The position numbers and the translations under genes were made by a program. Below are positions 8,487-16,047 of a stretch of 28,086 nucleotides of DNA, one piece after another. Origin of the DNA: an uncultured Helcococcus sp. Its GTDB lineage: Bacteria > Bacillota > Clostridia > Tissierellales > Peptoniphilaceae. The notes under the pieces are model-generated. The model was given only the letters and a program-made list of their open reading frames with translations. It did not search any database and was not told the DNA's origin. Positions within the stretch are counted from its first letter, which is position 1, and each line of letters starts with the position of its first letter. The DNA is taken from contig NZ_CAMPYN010000011.1 in NCBI RefSeq assembly GCF_946998255.1, forward strand, positions 1 to 28,086, given 5' to 3'.

Positions 8487-8563
8487 GCTTCCTTTCGGTA
8501 CTTAGCCGGGATCTTATATCCGTAATGACGACTAAATATTATTAAGCTACTCCCCTTAGGATT
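8451..8563 (-). ncRNA. yybP-ykoY manganese riboswitch with terminator
   Basis: Read on the minus strand, the leader carries the conserved blocks of this riboswitch in order: GGGGAGTAGC (8546-8555), GTCGTCATTACG, CCCGGCTAAG, a GAAA-capped hairpin arm, and GCAAGACCT. The class binds Mn2+ and turns on exporter genes. The AAGACCT segment at 8480-8486 also pairs with AGGTCTT at 8459-8465 to make an intrinsic terminator. The same bases therefore switch between the aptamer's closing helix and the terminator, a transcriptional ON switch with metal. The gene start lies about 30 bases beyond the terminator. The 5' end is estimated from the -10 box. Confidence 0.94.
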
Positions 8564-8569
8564 ATGAAT

Positions 8570-8598
8570 ATTATAGCAAAGTATTAGGGAATTTTAAA
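8570..8598 (-). promoter_or_regulatory. Promoter for the riboswitch-ATPase transcript
   Basis: On the minus strand, TATAAT (8570-8575) is preceded by TGC (extended -10), with TTTAAA at 8593-8598 and a 17-base spacer. Transcription would start near 8563, a few bases before the aptamer, as expected for a riboswitch leader. Confidence 0.72.
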
Positions 8599-8659
8599 GA
8601 TAAAGCTGATAAAATAACATAATAAAGAATTTTGAAAATATTTTCATATTAAAGTAATA

Positions 8660-8665
8660 TATAAT
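8660..8665 (+). promoter_or_regulatory. Possible -10 box of the C26-permease operon
   Basis: TATAAT at 8660-8665 lies 25 bases before the ATG at 8691. TTGAAA at 8632-8637 would leave a 22-base spacer, too long for a normal -35, so only the -10 is supported. Confidence 0.45.
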
Positions 8666-8690
8666 TACAGAGACAGAAAGGAAGTAAGAT

Positions 8691-9422
8691 ATGACAAAAG
8701 CAATTATAGGTATATCTGCAAGTATTCTTATAGACAATGGAGATTTTGCTGGATATAGGAGAATATATGTGAATGAAGACTATGCTGATGCGGTAATCAA
8801 AGCAGGAGCTACACCTTTAGTTTTATCTATAAATGATGAAGATTCAGTAATAGATGAATATATTAACATAATTGATGGATTAATCTTATCTGGTGGGCAT
8901 GATGTTGATCCTAGAAATTATGAAGAAAATCCAAATCCAAAACTAGGACAAGTTTTACCAGAAAGAGATAGCTTTGACCTTAAATTATTAAAAAAGGCTA
9001 AGGAAAAAAACATTCCAATTTTAGGTATTTGTAGAGGATTCCAACTAATAAATGTAAGCTATGGTGGCAGCTTATGGCAAGACTTATCCTATAGTGACAA
9101 AGACTATATAAAACACAATCAAGTTTATGGACCAGAAATAACTACCCATAGCATAAAAGTAGAAGAGGGAACTAAATTACACAATATTTTCAAAAAAGAT
9201 ACTTTGAGCGTAAATAGTTTCCACCATCAAATAATAAAAAATCTAGGACAAGGCTTGAAATTATCAGCCCAAGCACCGGATGGAGTAGTGGAAGCCTTTG
9301 AAGATCCTAATTATAGGTTTTTACTTGGTGTACAATTCCATCCAGAAATGCTACACAGGGTAAAGGATGAAATGCAAGGCTTATTTAATGAACTCGTAAA
9401 AGAAGCGGGTGAGAAGAGGTAG
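8691..9422 (+). CDS. Gamma-glutamyl hydrolase-like class I amidotransferase (peptidase C26)
   Basis: A 243-residue cytoplasmic protein of the PuuD/peptidase C26 type, which hydrolyses gamma-glutamyl bonds, for example in gamma-glutamyl-GABA or related conjugates. The catalytic triad is visible: the nucleophile C114 in LGICRGFQLINV, and H217 and E219 in VQFHPEM. The SGGHDVDP motif (68-74) and the GICRG elbow match the family. AAGGAAGT precedes the ATG. It is the first gene of an operon with a permease 3 bases downstream, then RidA and a PLP lyase. This suggests it frees an amino acid from a gamma-glutamyl compound brought in by the permease. The true substrate cannot be read from sequence. Confidence 0.9.
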   Translation: MTKAIIGISASILIDNGDFAGYRRIYVNEDYADAVIKAGATPLVLSINDEDSVIDEYINIIDGLILSGGHDVDPRNYEENPNPKLGQVLPERDSFDLKLLKKAKEKNIPILGICRGFQLINVSYGGSLWQDLSYSDKDYIKHNQVYGPEITTHSIKVEEGTKLHNIFKKDTLSVNSFHHQIIKNLGQGLKLSAQAPDGVVEAFEDPNYRFLLGVQFHPEMLHRVKDEMQGLFNELVKEAGEKR

Positions 9423-9425
9423 AAA

Positions 9426-10808
9426 ATGAAAAAGAAATTGGGATTTTATTCTATTGTATTACTTACAATAAATTCAATAATAGGGACCGGTATATTTTTA
9501 TCACCAGGTTCTGTAGTAGCACAATCAGGAGATAAGGCTTTAGTAGTTTACCTATTTGCTGCTATCTTTTCTACAGTTTTAGCCGTTACCTTTGCGGCAG
9601 CAGCTAAATATGTTTCAAAGGGTGGTGCAGCCTATGCCTATACAAAGGCAGCTTTTGGTGACAACCTAGGATACTATGTTGGTATAACAAGATATGTAGC
9701 AGCATGTATAGCCTGGGGAGTAATGGGAACAGCAGTAGTTAAAACTGTTCTAAAGATATTTAACTTAAACAATGAAAGCTTAAGCAATATAGCTATGGGA
9801 TTTTTGGTGTTGATGTTTGTATTGATGGTTATTAACCTGATGGGTACCAAGGTTTTTGAAATAATCAATAACCTATCTACTATTGGTAAGGTCGGAGCCT
9901 TAGTTACAACTATAATTGTAGGTTTTGTAATGGTATTTATCATGGGAGAAAATAATTTTTCTGCTATCAAAACTATAACAGATAAATCAGGTCAAGCCCT
10001 AGGATCAAACTTGGATTTAACAGGATGGGTAATGGCTATCATTGCAGCCTTCTATGCCTTTACTGGTTTTGAAAGTGTTGCATCGGGTTCAGAAGATATG
10101 GAAGAACCTGAAAAGAATCTTCCAAGAGCAATTCCTCTAGCTATAGGTATAATTGCCTTGATTTATATTGGAATTGTAGGAATAGCAATGGCGATTAATC
10201 CACAAGCTCTTGTTGAATCTAAGGAAGTAGTAGCCCTAGCAGATGTATTTTCAAATAAAATTATAAGAAACATGATTATTATAGGTGCCCTTATTTCAAT
10301 GTTTGGTATCAATGTGGCAGCTTCCTTCCATACACCAAGAATTTTAGAATCAATGGCTAAGCAAGGACAAGTGCCTCATGTATTTGCAAAAAGAACCTCT
10401 AATGGTTTCCCAATAGTATCATTTTTAACAACTATAGCTATAGCTGTTGTGATACCTTTGGCATTCAAATTTGATATGACAAATATAATAATTATCAGCT
10501 CAATATCAAGATTTGTACAATTTGTAATTGTTCCAATAGCAATCATCATGTTCTACTACGGTAAGGAAAGAGGACAAGTATTAGAAAATGTAAAGAAAAA
10601 CACTTTAACAGACCTAATAATTCCTCTAATAGCCTTGGGATTAACCATAGTCTTGCTATATCAATTCAACTGGAAGGGACAATTCACAATGACCAATGAA
10701 AACGGAGACCTAGTAGCAAACACCTTCGCTATAATCGCTATGGTTGTAGGTTATGTAGTTTTACCATTTGCATTGATGGCTTGGAAAAAGATAAAAAATA
10801 GGGGGTAA
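9426..10808 (+). CDS. APC-family amino acid permease
   Basis: A 460-residue integral membrane protein with about 12 hydrophobic segments. The first segment carries the APC signature (SIIGTGIFLSPGSVV, about residues 17-31), and the segment near 200-225 has the family's AFYAFTGFESVASGSEDME, ending in a conserved acidic loop. It resembles the amino acid/polyamine/organocation exchangers and H+ symporters; the specific substrate is not recognisable. AAGAGGTAG lies before the ATG, 3 bases after the upstream stop. RidA follows 3 bases after this gene. The context (gamma-glutamyl hydrolase, RidA, trans-sulfuration enzyme) points to a sulfur- or hydroxy-amino acid such as cysteine or methionine, as inference. 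Confidence 0.92.
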   Translation: MKKKLGFYSIVLLTINSIIGTGIFLSPGSVVAQSGDKALVVYLFAAIFSTVLAVTFAAAAKYVSKGGAAYAYTKAAFGDNLGYYVGITRYVAACIAWGVMGTAVVKTVLKIFNLNNESLSNIAMGFLVLMFVLMVINLMGTKVFEIINNLSTIGKVGALVTTIIVGFVMVFIMGENNFSAIKTITDKSGQALGSNLDLTGWVMAIIAAFYAFTGFESVASGSEDMEEPEKNLPRAIPLAIGIIALIYIGIVGIAMAINPQALVESKEVVALADVFSNKIIRNMIIIGALISMFGINVAASFHTPRILESMAKQGQVPHVFAKRTSNGFPIVSFLTTIAIAVVIPLAFKFDMTNIIIISSISRFVQFVIVPIAIIMFYYGKERGQVLENVKKNTLTDLIIPLIALGLTIVLLYQFNWKGQFTMTNENGDLVANTFAIIAMVVGYVVLPFALMAWKKIKNRG

Positions 10809-10811
10809 AAT

Positions 10812-11204
10812 ATGTTAGAAAGAATCAAAAGTGAAAGAGCTCCAAAGGCTATTGGATCTTATTCACAAGCGACTAAAGTTGGTAATTTAATCTTTACATC
10901 AGGTCAATTGCCAATAAATCCAGAAACAGGTCAGATAGATGAAAAAGATTCTATAAAATGGCAAGTAAAACAATCCTTAAACAATGTAAAGGCTATTTTA
11001 GAAGACAATGACTCTTCAATGGATTCTATTGTTAAGGCAACTGTGTATCTTGATAATATAAAAGATTTTTCTGACTTTAACGAAGTCTACCAAGAATTTT
11101 TTGAAAAGTCTTATCCAGCAAGATCAGCCTTTGAAGTCGCTAAGCTTCCTATGGATGCCTTAGTAGAAATAGAGGTAATTGCTGAGGTAGAAAATGAAGG
11201 ATAA
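10812..11204 (+). CDS. ridA: RidA family enamine/imine deaminase
   Basis: RidA hydrolyses reactive 2-aminoacrylate and related enamines, released by PLP enzymes, to keto acids and ammonia. The 130-residue length is normal for this trimeric family. The conserved elements are present: IGSYSQA (14-20), FTSGQLPINPETG (28-40), VYLDN (78-82), and YPARSAFEVAKLPMDALVEIE (101-121). The substrate-carboxylate arginine is retained as R104, along with the family's terminal glutamate. A GGGGGTAAAAT ribosome site precedes the ATG. Its end overlaps the next gene, a PLP-dependent lyase, by 11 bases, which fits a job of clearing that enzyme's unstable product. Confidence 0.95.
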   Translation: MLERIKSERAPKAIGSYSQATKVGNLIFTSGQLPINPETGQIDEKDSIKWQVKQSLNNVKAILEDNDSSMDSIVKATVYLDNIKDFSDFNEVYQEFFEKSYPARSAFEVAKLPMDALVEIEVIAEVENEG

Positions 11205-12333
11205 TACTAGACTTTTGCATGGATATAATGTAATTGACGAATTTACAGGTGCAGCATCTATACCAATTTATCAAACCTCAACCTTCCACAATTCAGAACT
11301 ATACTGTAAAAAACAAAAATACCAATATTCTAGATTTTCAAATCCTACCATTGATGCTTTAGAAGATGGTTTTAGATGTTTAGAAAAATCTAAATATGCT
11401 GTAAGTTTTTCTTCAGGTATGGCAGCAATTACAACTTCTCTTATGCTATTAGAAGCTGGAGATCATGTGATTTTTCCTTTGGAAGTTTATGGAGGAACTT
11501 GTCAGTTTTCAAATGCTATCTTGCCAGATTTTGCCATAGAAAGATCTTATATTGATATGGCTAACTTAGAAGAGGTAAAAAATAGCATTAAAGAAAATAC
11601 AAGGATGATATATATTGAAACACCGTCCAACCCCTTGCTTAAAATTTGTGATATAGAGGAATTAATTAAAATAGCTAAAGATCATAAGCTACTAACAGTT
11701 GTAGACAATACCTTTATGACTAGTCTAGCCCAAGAACCTCTAAAGCTTGGAGCTGATATAGTTGTTGAAAGTGTAAGTAAATTTATAAATGGTCATAGTG
11801 ATGTAATTGCAGGTCTTGCTGCAACCAATGACCAAGAAATTTATGAAAAATTAAAACTATATAAAAAGAATTTTGGTTCAATTGTTGGGGTTGAAGATGC
11901 CTGGTTGATTTTAAGGGGAATGAAAACCATGGGGATCAGGTTAAAGGAGTCTGTAAAAAATGCTCAAAAGATAGCTGAATTACTAGACAAGCATCCAAAG
12001 GTAAAAAATGTCTATTACCCAGGCTTAAAAACTCACCCTGGCCATGATATTCATTTTAAACAGGCTACAAATGGGGGAGCTGTGCTATCCTTTGAATTAT
12101 ACAACGAAGAGGATATGAAAGAGTTTTTGAGAAGGTTAGAGATACCTATTTTAGCTGTTTCCTTGGGTGGTGTTGAATCTATAATCTCTCATCCAGCTTC
12201 TATGTCTCATGCCTGCTTGTCCTGTGAAGAAAGAAAAAAACAAGGAGTTACAGACTGCTTATTGAGACTATCATGTGGCATAGAAGATATAGAAGATTTA
12301 ATTGCAGATTTTGAAAATGCATTGGATTTTTAA
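11194..12333 (+). CDS. Trans-sulfuration PLP-dependent enzyme (cystathionine gamma/beta-lyase-like)
   Basis: A 379-residue Cys/Met metabolism enzyme (fold type I). It shows the subunit-interface YSRFSNPT motif (46-53), SSGMAA, a YGGT tyrosine (about residue 100), NTFMT, and the PLP-lysine K196 in VSKFINGHSDVIAG. Members split cystathionine, cysteine or homocysteine, giving keto acid, ammonia and sulfide or thiol. It lacks the YGCT cysteine typical of methionine gamma-lyases, so I favour cystathionine gamma/beta-lyase or cysteine desulfhydrase activity. An oddity is four cysteines near the C terminus (C341, C344, C355, C361), where relatives usually have non-cysteine residues. It overlaps ridA by 11 bases, with the GAGGTAG ribosome site inside ridA. 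A perfect terminator follows. Confidence 0.9.
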   Translation: MKDNTRLLHGYNVIDEFTGAASIPIYQTSTFHNSELYCKKQKYQYSRFSNPTIDALEDGFRCLEKSKYAVSFSSGMAAITTSLMLLEAGDHVIFPLEVYGGTCQFSNAILPDFAIERSYIDMANLEEVKNSIKENTRMIYIETPSNPLLKICDIEELIKIAKDHKLLTVVDNTFMTSLAQEPLKLGADIVVESVSKFINGHSDVIAGLAATNDQEIYEKLKLYKKNFGSIVGVEDAWLILRGMKTMGIRLKESVKNAQKIAELLDKHPKVKNVYYPGLKTHPGHDIHFKQATNGGAVLSFELYNEEDMKEFLRRLEIPILAVSLGGVESIISHPASMSHACLSCEERKKQGVTDCLLRLSCGIEDIEDLIADFENALDF

Positions 12334-12339
12334 TATAAT

Positions 12340-12374
12340 AAGGTATTGTAGAGATACAATACCTTTTGTATTTT
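12340..12374 (+). terminator. Terminator of the C26-permease-RidA-lyase operon
   Basis: A perfect 11-bp stem, AAGGTATTGTA (12340-12350) with TACAATACCTT (12355-12365), has a GAGA tetraloop and a T-rich tail. Confidence 0.9.
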
Positions 12375-12395
12375 AAATAAAAATGAGGCTATGAA

Positions 12396-13061
12396 ATGAA
12401 TGTTATTATAGAAAAATATATAGAATTTTTAGATTTCGTTGCAAATTTCTTAGGAGAAAAAACTGAAATAGTGTTACATGATTTTTCTAAAGGATTTGAT
12501 AATTCTGTTGTTTTTATAAGAAACAACTTGTCAGGTAGAAAAGTTGGGTCTCCCGCTACAGACTTTGCCCTAGATGTCTATAAATCTAAAATTTATAAAG
12601 AGAAAAACTATTTGCTAAATTATAAAACCAAAAACTTTGAAGGAAAAGAATTAATATCTTCTAGTTATTTTATAAAAGATAAGGACGAACTAATAGGGAT
12701 GATTTGTTTTAATACTGATAAATCCAATCTTTTAAGCTTGAAAAAACTTTTAGAAAGTGGCATAGAAAAGATAGATGAGCAGCTAAATATAAAAGATGAA
12801 GATGAGAATGAAGAAATTTTAGAGAACTTCTATTCTACATCTGAAAATCTAATAGAAGCTACCATTAAAGAAGTAACCCAAGGCCAAGATCTAAGTAAAC
12901 ACAATTTAACAAGAAAAGAAAAGTTATTAATAGTTAAAAAATTATATGAAAAAGGATTTTTCCATCTAAAAGACTCTGTTTCTAAATTGGCAGAGGTTTT
13001 TAAGATGTCAGAAGTTAGCATATATAAATATATACAAACAGTAAGGGCTGATGAAGAATGA
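12396..13061 (+). CDS. YheO/DauR-like PAS-HTH transcriptional regulator
   Basis: The 221-residue protein has the YheO-type PAS domain (about 1-115). Characteristic parts are GEKTEIVLHDFSKGFDNSVV (20-39) and NLSGRKVGSPATDFALD (45-61). A DauR-type helix-turn-helix follows (about 165-221), with LAEVFKMSEVSIYKYIQTV as the recognition region. The family includes DauR, a repressor of D-arginine catabolism that senses a small molecule. The regulated genes are unknown; the amino-acid operon immediately upstream is a plausible target. The ribosome site is a modest GAGG, 8 bases before the ATG. The 62-base gap to the upstream gene is mostly a terminator and shows no clear promoter. Its TGA overlaps the ATG of walJ. 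Confidence 0.85.
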   Translation: MNVIIEKYIEFLDFVANFLGEKTEIVLHDFSKGFDNSVVFIRNNLSGRKVGSPATDFALDVYKSKIYKEKNYLLNYKTKNFEGKELISSSYFIKDKDELIGMICFNTDKSNLLSLKKLLESGIEKIDEQLNIKDEDENEEILENFYSTSENLIEATIKEVTQGQDLSKHNLTRKEKLLIVKKLYEKGFFHLKDSVSKLAEVFKMSEVSIYKYIQTVRADEE

Positions 13062-13861
13062 AAATTATAACACTATCATCCGGTTCTGCAGGTAATTGCA
13101 CCTATTTGGAATCGGATAAAAGTAAAATTTTAATAGATGTAGGTTTGACAGGAAAAATGGCTGTAAACCTTATGGCTATGGCAAATATCAAGGCAAATGA
13201 AATAGATGCTATATTTGTGACTCATGAACACATTGACCATATAAAGGGTGTGGGAGTCCTATCTAGAAAGTATGATATCCCTATATATGCCAATGCAAAA
13301 ACTTGGCTTGCCATGCAGGCTAAGATAGGCAAGATTGCTAATAAAAATATAAATGTATTTAAATCAAATACCTTTTTTAGCTTTAGAGACTTAGACATAA
13401 GAAATGTGTCAACCTTCCATGACGCTGCAGACCCTGTATTTTTTGTTTTTTATCAAAAGCAACAAAAAATATCCATACTAACAGACACAGGGATAGTATC
13501 AAGACCCATCATTGATGCAGTAAGAGATTCCAATATACTTATTTTAGAGTCCAACCATGATGAGAAGAGACTTATGGAAGGTCCTTATCCACAGAGTTTG
13601 AAATATAGAATAAGAGGAGAATATGGTCATCTTTCCAATGACATGGCCCTGGAAATTGTTGATGAATTGGCTCAAGCCAAGGGTGAAAAGATAATCTTAG
13701 GCCACCTTTCATCTACAAACAATAGCAAGGAAATAGTTTATAGTGGTATGGAAAAGCTACTAGTTAATAAAGGGATAAAAATAGGAGATGACTTAGACCT
13801 AGAAGTTTCAGAAGAGTTTAAACTTGGTAAACTTATAGATTTGGGAGGAGATTATTCATGA
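13058..13861 (+). CDS. walJ: MBL-fold hydrolase WalJ/YycJ
   Basis: A 267-residue metallo-beta-lactamase fold protein. The metal motif is H56-x-H58-x-D60-H61 in THEHIDHIKG, with ILTDTG and ILESNHDEKRL further on and GHLSSTNNS for the later ligand. The opening MKIITLSSGSAGNCTYLE is typical of YycJ/WalJ, a putative 5'-3' exonuclease linked to DNA replication/cell-wall coordination in Firmicutes. It overlaps the regulator upstream and rlmH downstream by ATGA junctions, so the three are co-translated. Adjacent walJ and rlmH is a common Firmicutes arrangement; no WalR/WalK genes lie in this window. Confidence 0.93.
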   Translation: MKIITLSSGSAGNCTYLESDKSKILIDVGLTGKMAVNLMAMANIKANEIDAIFVTHEHIDHIKGVGVLSRKYDIPIYANAKTWLAMQAKIGKIANKNINVFKSNTFFSFRDLDIRNVSTFHDAADPVFFVFYQKQQKISILTDTGIVSRPIIDAVRDSNILILESNHDEKRLMEGPYPQSLKYRIRGEYGHLSNDMALEIVDELAQAKGEKIILGHLSSTNNSKEIVYSGMEKLLVNKGIKIGDDLDLEVSEEFKLGKLIDLGGDYS

Positions 13862-14337
13862 ATATAGACATCATTACTGTAGGAAATATAAAAGAAAATT
13901 ACTTGACCCAGGCTATAAATGAATACCTTAAACGCCTAAGACCCTATGCTAATGTAAATATAATTGAAATTAGTGAATACCAATTATCAAACAAGGCATC
14001 GAACAAGGAAATACAGCACGCCCTAGAAAAAGAAGGACAGGATATATTAGCTAAGATAAAGGAAAAGTCTTATGTAATTAGCCTAGCCATTGAAGGTAAG
14101 CAAGTTACATCAGAGACCCTAGCCCAAAAGATAGAAGACTTAACTCTAGATGGATATTCGGACATAACTTTCATAATAGGTGGATCCTATGGGATGTCAA
14201 ATGAGTTGAAACAAAAATCTGACATGAAATTATCTTTTTCAAAGATGACCTTTCCCCATCAATTAATGAGGGTAATACTTTTAGAACAAGTGTACAGATC
14301 TTTTAAGATATTGAAAAATGAACCCTACCACAAGTAA
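13858..14337 (+). CDS. rlmH: 23S rRNA (pseudouridine1915-N3)-methyltransferase
   Basis: RlmH is a SPOUT-class enzyme that methylates pseudouridine 1915 in helix 69 of 23S rRNA, using S-adenosylmethionine on the assembled 70S ribosome. Length (159) and the C-terminal half match the family: the knot loop FIIGGSYGMSNELK (about 102-115), LSFSKMTFPHQLMRVILLEQ (122-141), YRSFKILKNEPYHK at the end. GGGAGGAG lies before the ATG, inside the end of walJ. No obvious terminator follows, but a separate promoter begins 4 bases after the stop. Confidence 0.97.
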   Translation: MNIDIITVGNIKENYLTQAINEYLKRLRPYANVNIIEISEYQLSNKASNKEIQHALEKEGQDILAKIKEKSYVISLAIEGKQVTSETLAQKIEDLTLDGYSDITFIIGGSYGMSNELKQKSDMKLSFSKMTFPHQLMRVILLEQVYRSFKILKNEPYHK

Positions 14338-14339
14338 AG

Positions 14340-14367
14340 TTTAAGTAAAGATCCTTCTGGGTATAAT
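14340..14367 (+). promoter_or_regulatory. Promoter for the PepSY lipoprotein gene
   Basis: TATAAT at 14362-14367, with TTTAAG at 14340-14345 and a 16-base spacer. TGGG precedes the -10, so it is not a strict TGn element. AAAGGAGG and the ATG follow closely. Confidence 0.6.
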
Positions 14368-14395
14368 ATAAAACAAGAATCTAAAGGAGGATTTT

Positions 14396-15010
14396 ATGAA
14401 TAAAAGAAGAGGAATAAAATTATCAGCTTTACTAGTAGCAGGACTTGTATTTTTAACAGCATGTTCTAATGGTAAAACTAATCAAAGTGAAACAAGAAAA
14501 GAAACAGTTGTAGAACAAAACACTGAAACACAAAAAGAAACAAAGGTAGAAGAAACTAAAGAAACAGAAACTACTAATAATCAAGCTACCGCTAGCAAGG
14601 TAGACGTGAATAGAGCAGTTGAAATATTCCACGATACTTTCTCTGACAAAGCTATAAATATTACACAAATAGATTATGATAGAGACAATGGTAGATATAC
14701 CTATGAAATAGAAGGTTGGAAAGATAATCAAGAGTTCAAACTAGAAATAGATGCTGAAACTGAAGATATCTTAGATAAAGAAATTGAAACAGAAGACGAT
14801 ATTGATAAAGATGATATCGTTATTGAACTTGACAAGATTGTAAGTCCAGAAAAAGCTATTGAAGAAGCATTAAAACAAGCTAAGGCTACTAAGATAGAAG
14901 GTTGGGAACTTGATACAGAAAATGGTGTATTAGTATACGATATTGATGTTGAAGATGGTAAGGATGTAGTTATAAATGCAACAGATGGAGCATTTATCAA
15001 ATTTGACTAG
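14396..15010 (+). CDS. PepSY-domain lipoprotein
   Basis: A 204-residue secreted lipoprotein. The signal peptide runs to the lipobox LTAC, giving a lipidated C23. A low-complexity, Thr/Glu/Lys-rich linker (about 25-68) then leads to two PepSY-like repeats (about 70-125 and 145-204). Each has an alpha-helix followed by antiparallel strands with the pattern YEIEGWKDNQEFKLEIDAETEDIL / WELDTENGVLVYDIDVEDGK. PepSY domains often inhibit or regulate extracellular peptidases, but the target is unknown. The mature protein is strongly acidic. AAAGGAGG precedes the start. It is monocistronic with its own promoter and terminator. Confidence 0.88.
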   Translation: MNKRRGIKLSALLVAGLVFLTACSNGKTNQSETRKETVVEQNTETQKETKVEETKETETTNNQATASKVDVNRAVEIFHDTFSDKAINITQIDYDRDNGRYTYEIEGWKDNQEFKLEIDAETEDILDKEIETEDDIDKDDIVIELDKIVSPEKAIEEALKQAKATKIEGWELDTENGVLVYDIDVEDGKDVVINATDGAFIKFD

Positions 15011-15036
15011 TAAATCAAATTTATAAATTAATACTG

Positions 15037-15075
15037 AACACAGCTTGGGAATAATCCTGGCTGTGTTTTTTATTT
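15037..15075 (+). terminator. Terminator after the lipoprotein gene
   Basis: AACACAGC (15037-15044) pairs with GCTGTGTT (15060-15067), around a loop that may extend the stem slightly, followed by TTTTTATTT. Confidence 0.82.
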
Positions 15076-15093
15076 AGTAAGACCCTTTATTTC

Positions 15094-15102
15094 TGATATA
15101 AT
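15094..15102 (+). promoter_or_regulatory. Promoter for uppP (extended -10)
   Basis: TGATATAAT at 15094-15102 is a TGn-extended -10. No good -35 is seen at the usual distance. It lies after a terminator and 45 bases before the uppP ATG. Confidence 0.65.
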
Positions 15103-15147
15103 ATATAGGAATATTGTTCTTAATTGAACACCATATAGGAGAAATAA

Positions 15148-16035
15148 ATGATTTTAGATTTAATTAAAGTTGTGATTCTTTCAATAGTTGAAGGGATTAC
15201 AGAGTTTTTACCTGTTTCATCAACAGGACATATGATACTAGCAAATGAATTTGTTAAATTGTCACCAGAAAATTTTTCATATAACTTTATGATAATAGTA
15301 CAATTAGGGGCTATTTTATCAGTTATAGTGATTTACTTTAATAAATTAAACCCATTTTCAAAGGATAAAAATCCAGAGGGATTGATACCAAGCCATGTGT
15401 CAGAAATGACAGGATTTAAGAAGATAGTAAATAATATTTACTTTTGGTTTAAAAATAATAAAACAGCCAACCTTTGGCTTAAAATAGTCTTTGCTGTCTT
15501 ACCAGCAGCAGTTTTAGGTGTATTATTTGACGATATCATAGAAGAAAAGCTATTTGGACCTATGCCTGTAGCTGCAGCCCTTATAGTTTACGGTATTATA
15601 ATTATAGTTTTAGAAAAATCGAATGAAGGAAAAGAAAACTTCAAATTTACAAGTGTTTTTGACCTAGATTGGAAAACAGCATTTTTAATAGGGTGTTTCC
15701 AAGTCTTGGCTATGTGGCCAGGAACATCAAGGTCAGCAGCAACTATCATAGGGGCTATGATTTTAGGATTAAATAGAACAGCAGCAGCTGACTTTTCATT
15801 CTTTTTAGCTATACCAACCATGATAGGTGCTAGCTTATTAAAGATACTTAAGGCTTCAGGTATGACAAGCTGGCAATGGTTTTTAATCGGCCTAGGCTTT
15901 GTATTGTCATTTATAGTTGCCTATGTAGTTATTAAAAAATTCTTAGACTATATCAAAAAGAACGACTTCAAAGTATTTGGTTATTATAGAATTGCTTTAG
16001 GTATTTTAGTTTTACTATATTTCGCTATATTTTAA
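15148..16035 (+). CDS. uppP: Undecaprenyl-diphosphatase
   Basis: UppP (BacA) dephosphorylates undecaprenyl pyrophosphate to recycle the lipid carrier of cell-wall synthesis; overexpression gives bacitracin resistance in other bacteria. The 295-residue protein is polytopic. The active-site regions are clear: E15 and E19 in VEGITEFLPVSSTGH (H28), and R195 in MWPGTSRSAATI. It is somewhat longer than the usual 265-280, with a charged loop at about 70-105. AGGAGA lies before the ATG. It opens a run of envelope-related genes; the next gene starts 12 bases downstream. Confidence 0.97.
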   Translation: MILDLIKVVILSIVEGITEFLPVSSTGHMILANEFVKLSPENFSYNFMIIVQLGAILSVIVIYFNKLNPFSKDKNPEGLIPSHVSEMTGFKKIVNNIYFWFKNNKTANLWLKIVFAVLPAAVLGVLFDDIIEEKLFGPMPVAAALIVYGIIIIVLEKSNEGKENFKFTSVFDLDWKTAFLIGCFQVLAMWPGTSRSAATIIGAMILGLNRTAAADFSFFLAIPTMIGASLLKILKASGMTSWQWFLIGLGFVLSFIVAYVVIKKFLDYIKKNDFKVFGYYRIALGILVLLYFAIF

Positions 16036-16047
16036 TGAGGAGACCTT

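Noticed and set aside
8451..8575. T-box or M-box leader as an alternative to the Mn riboswitch
   Set aside because: No T-box specifier/antiterminator sequence (UGGN-binding box) is seen, and the GGGGAGTAGC ... GCAAGACCT order is diagnostic of yybP-ykoY.
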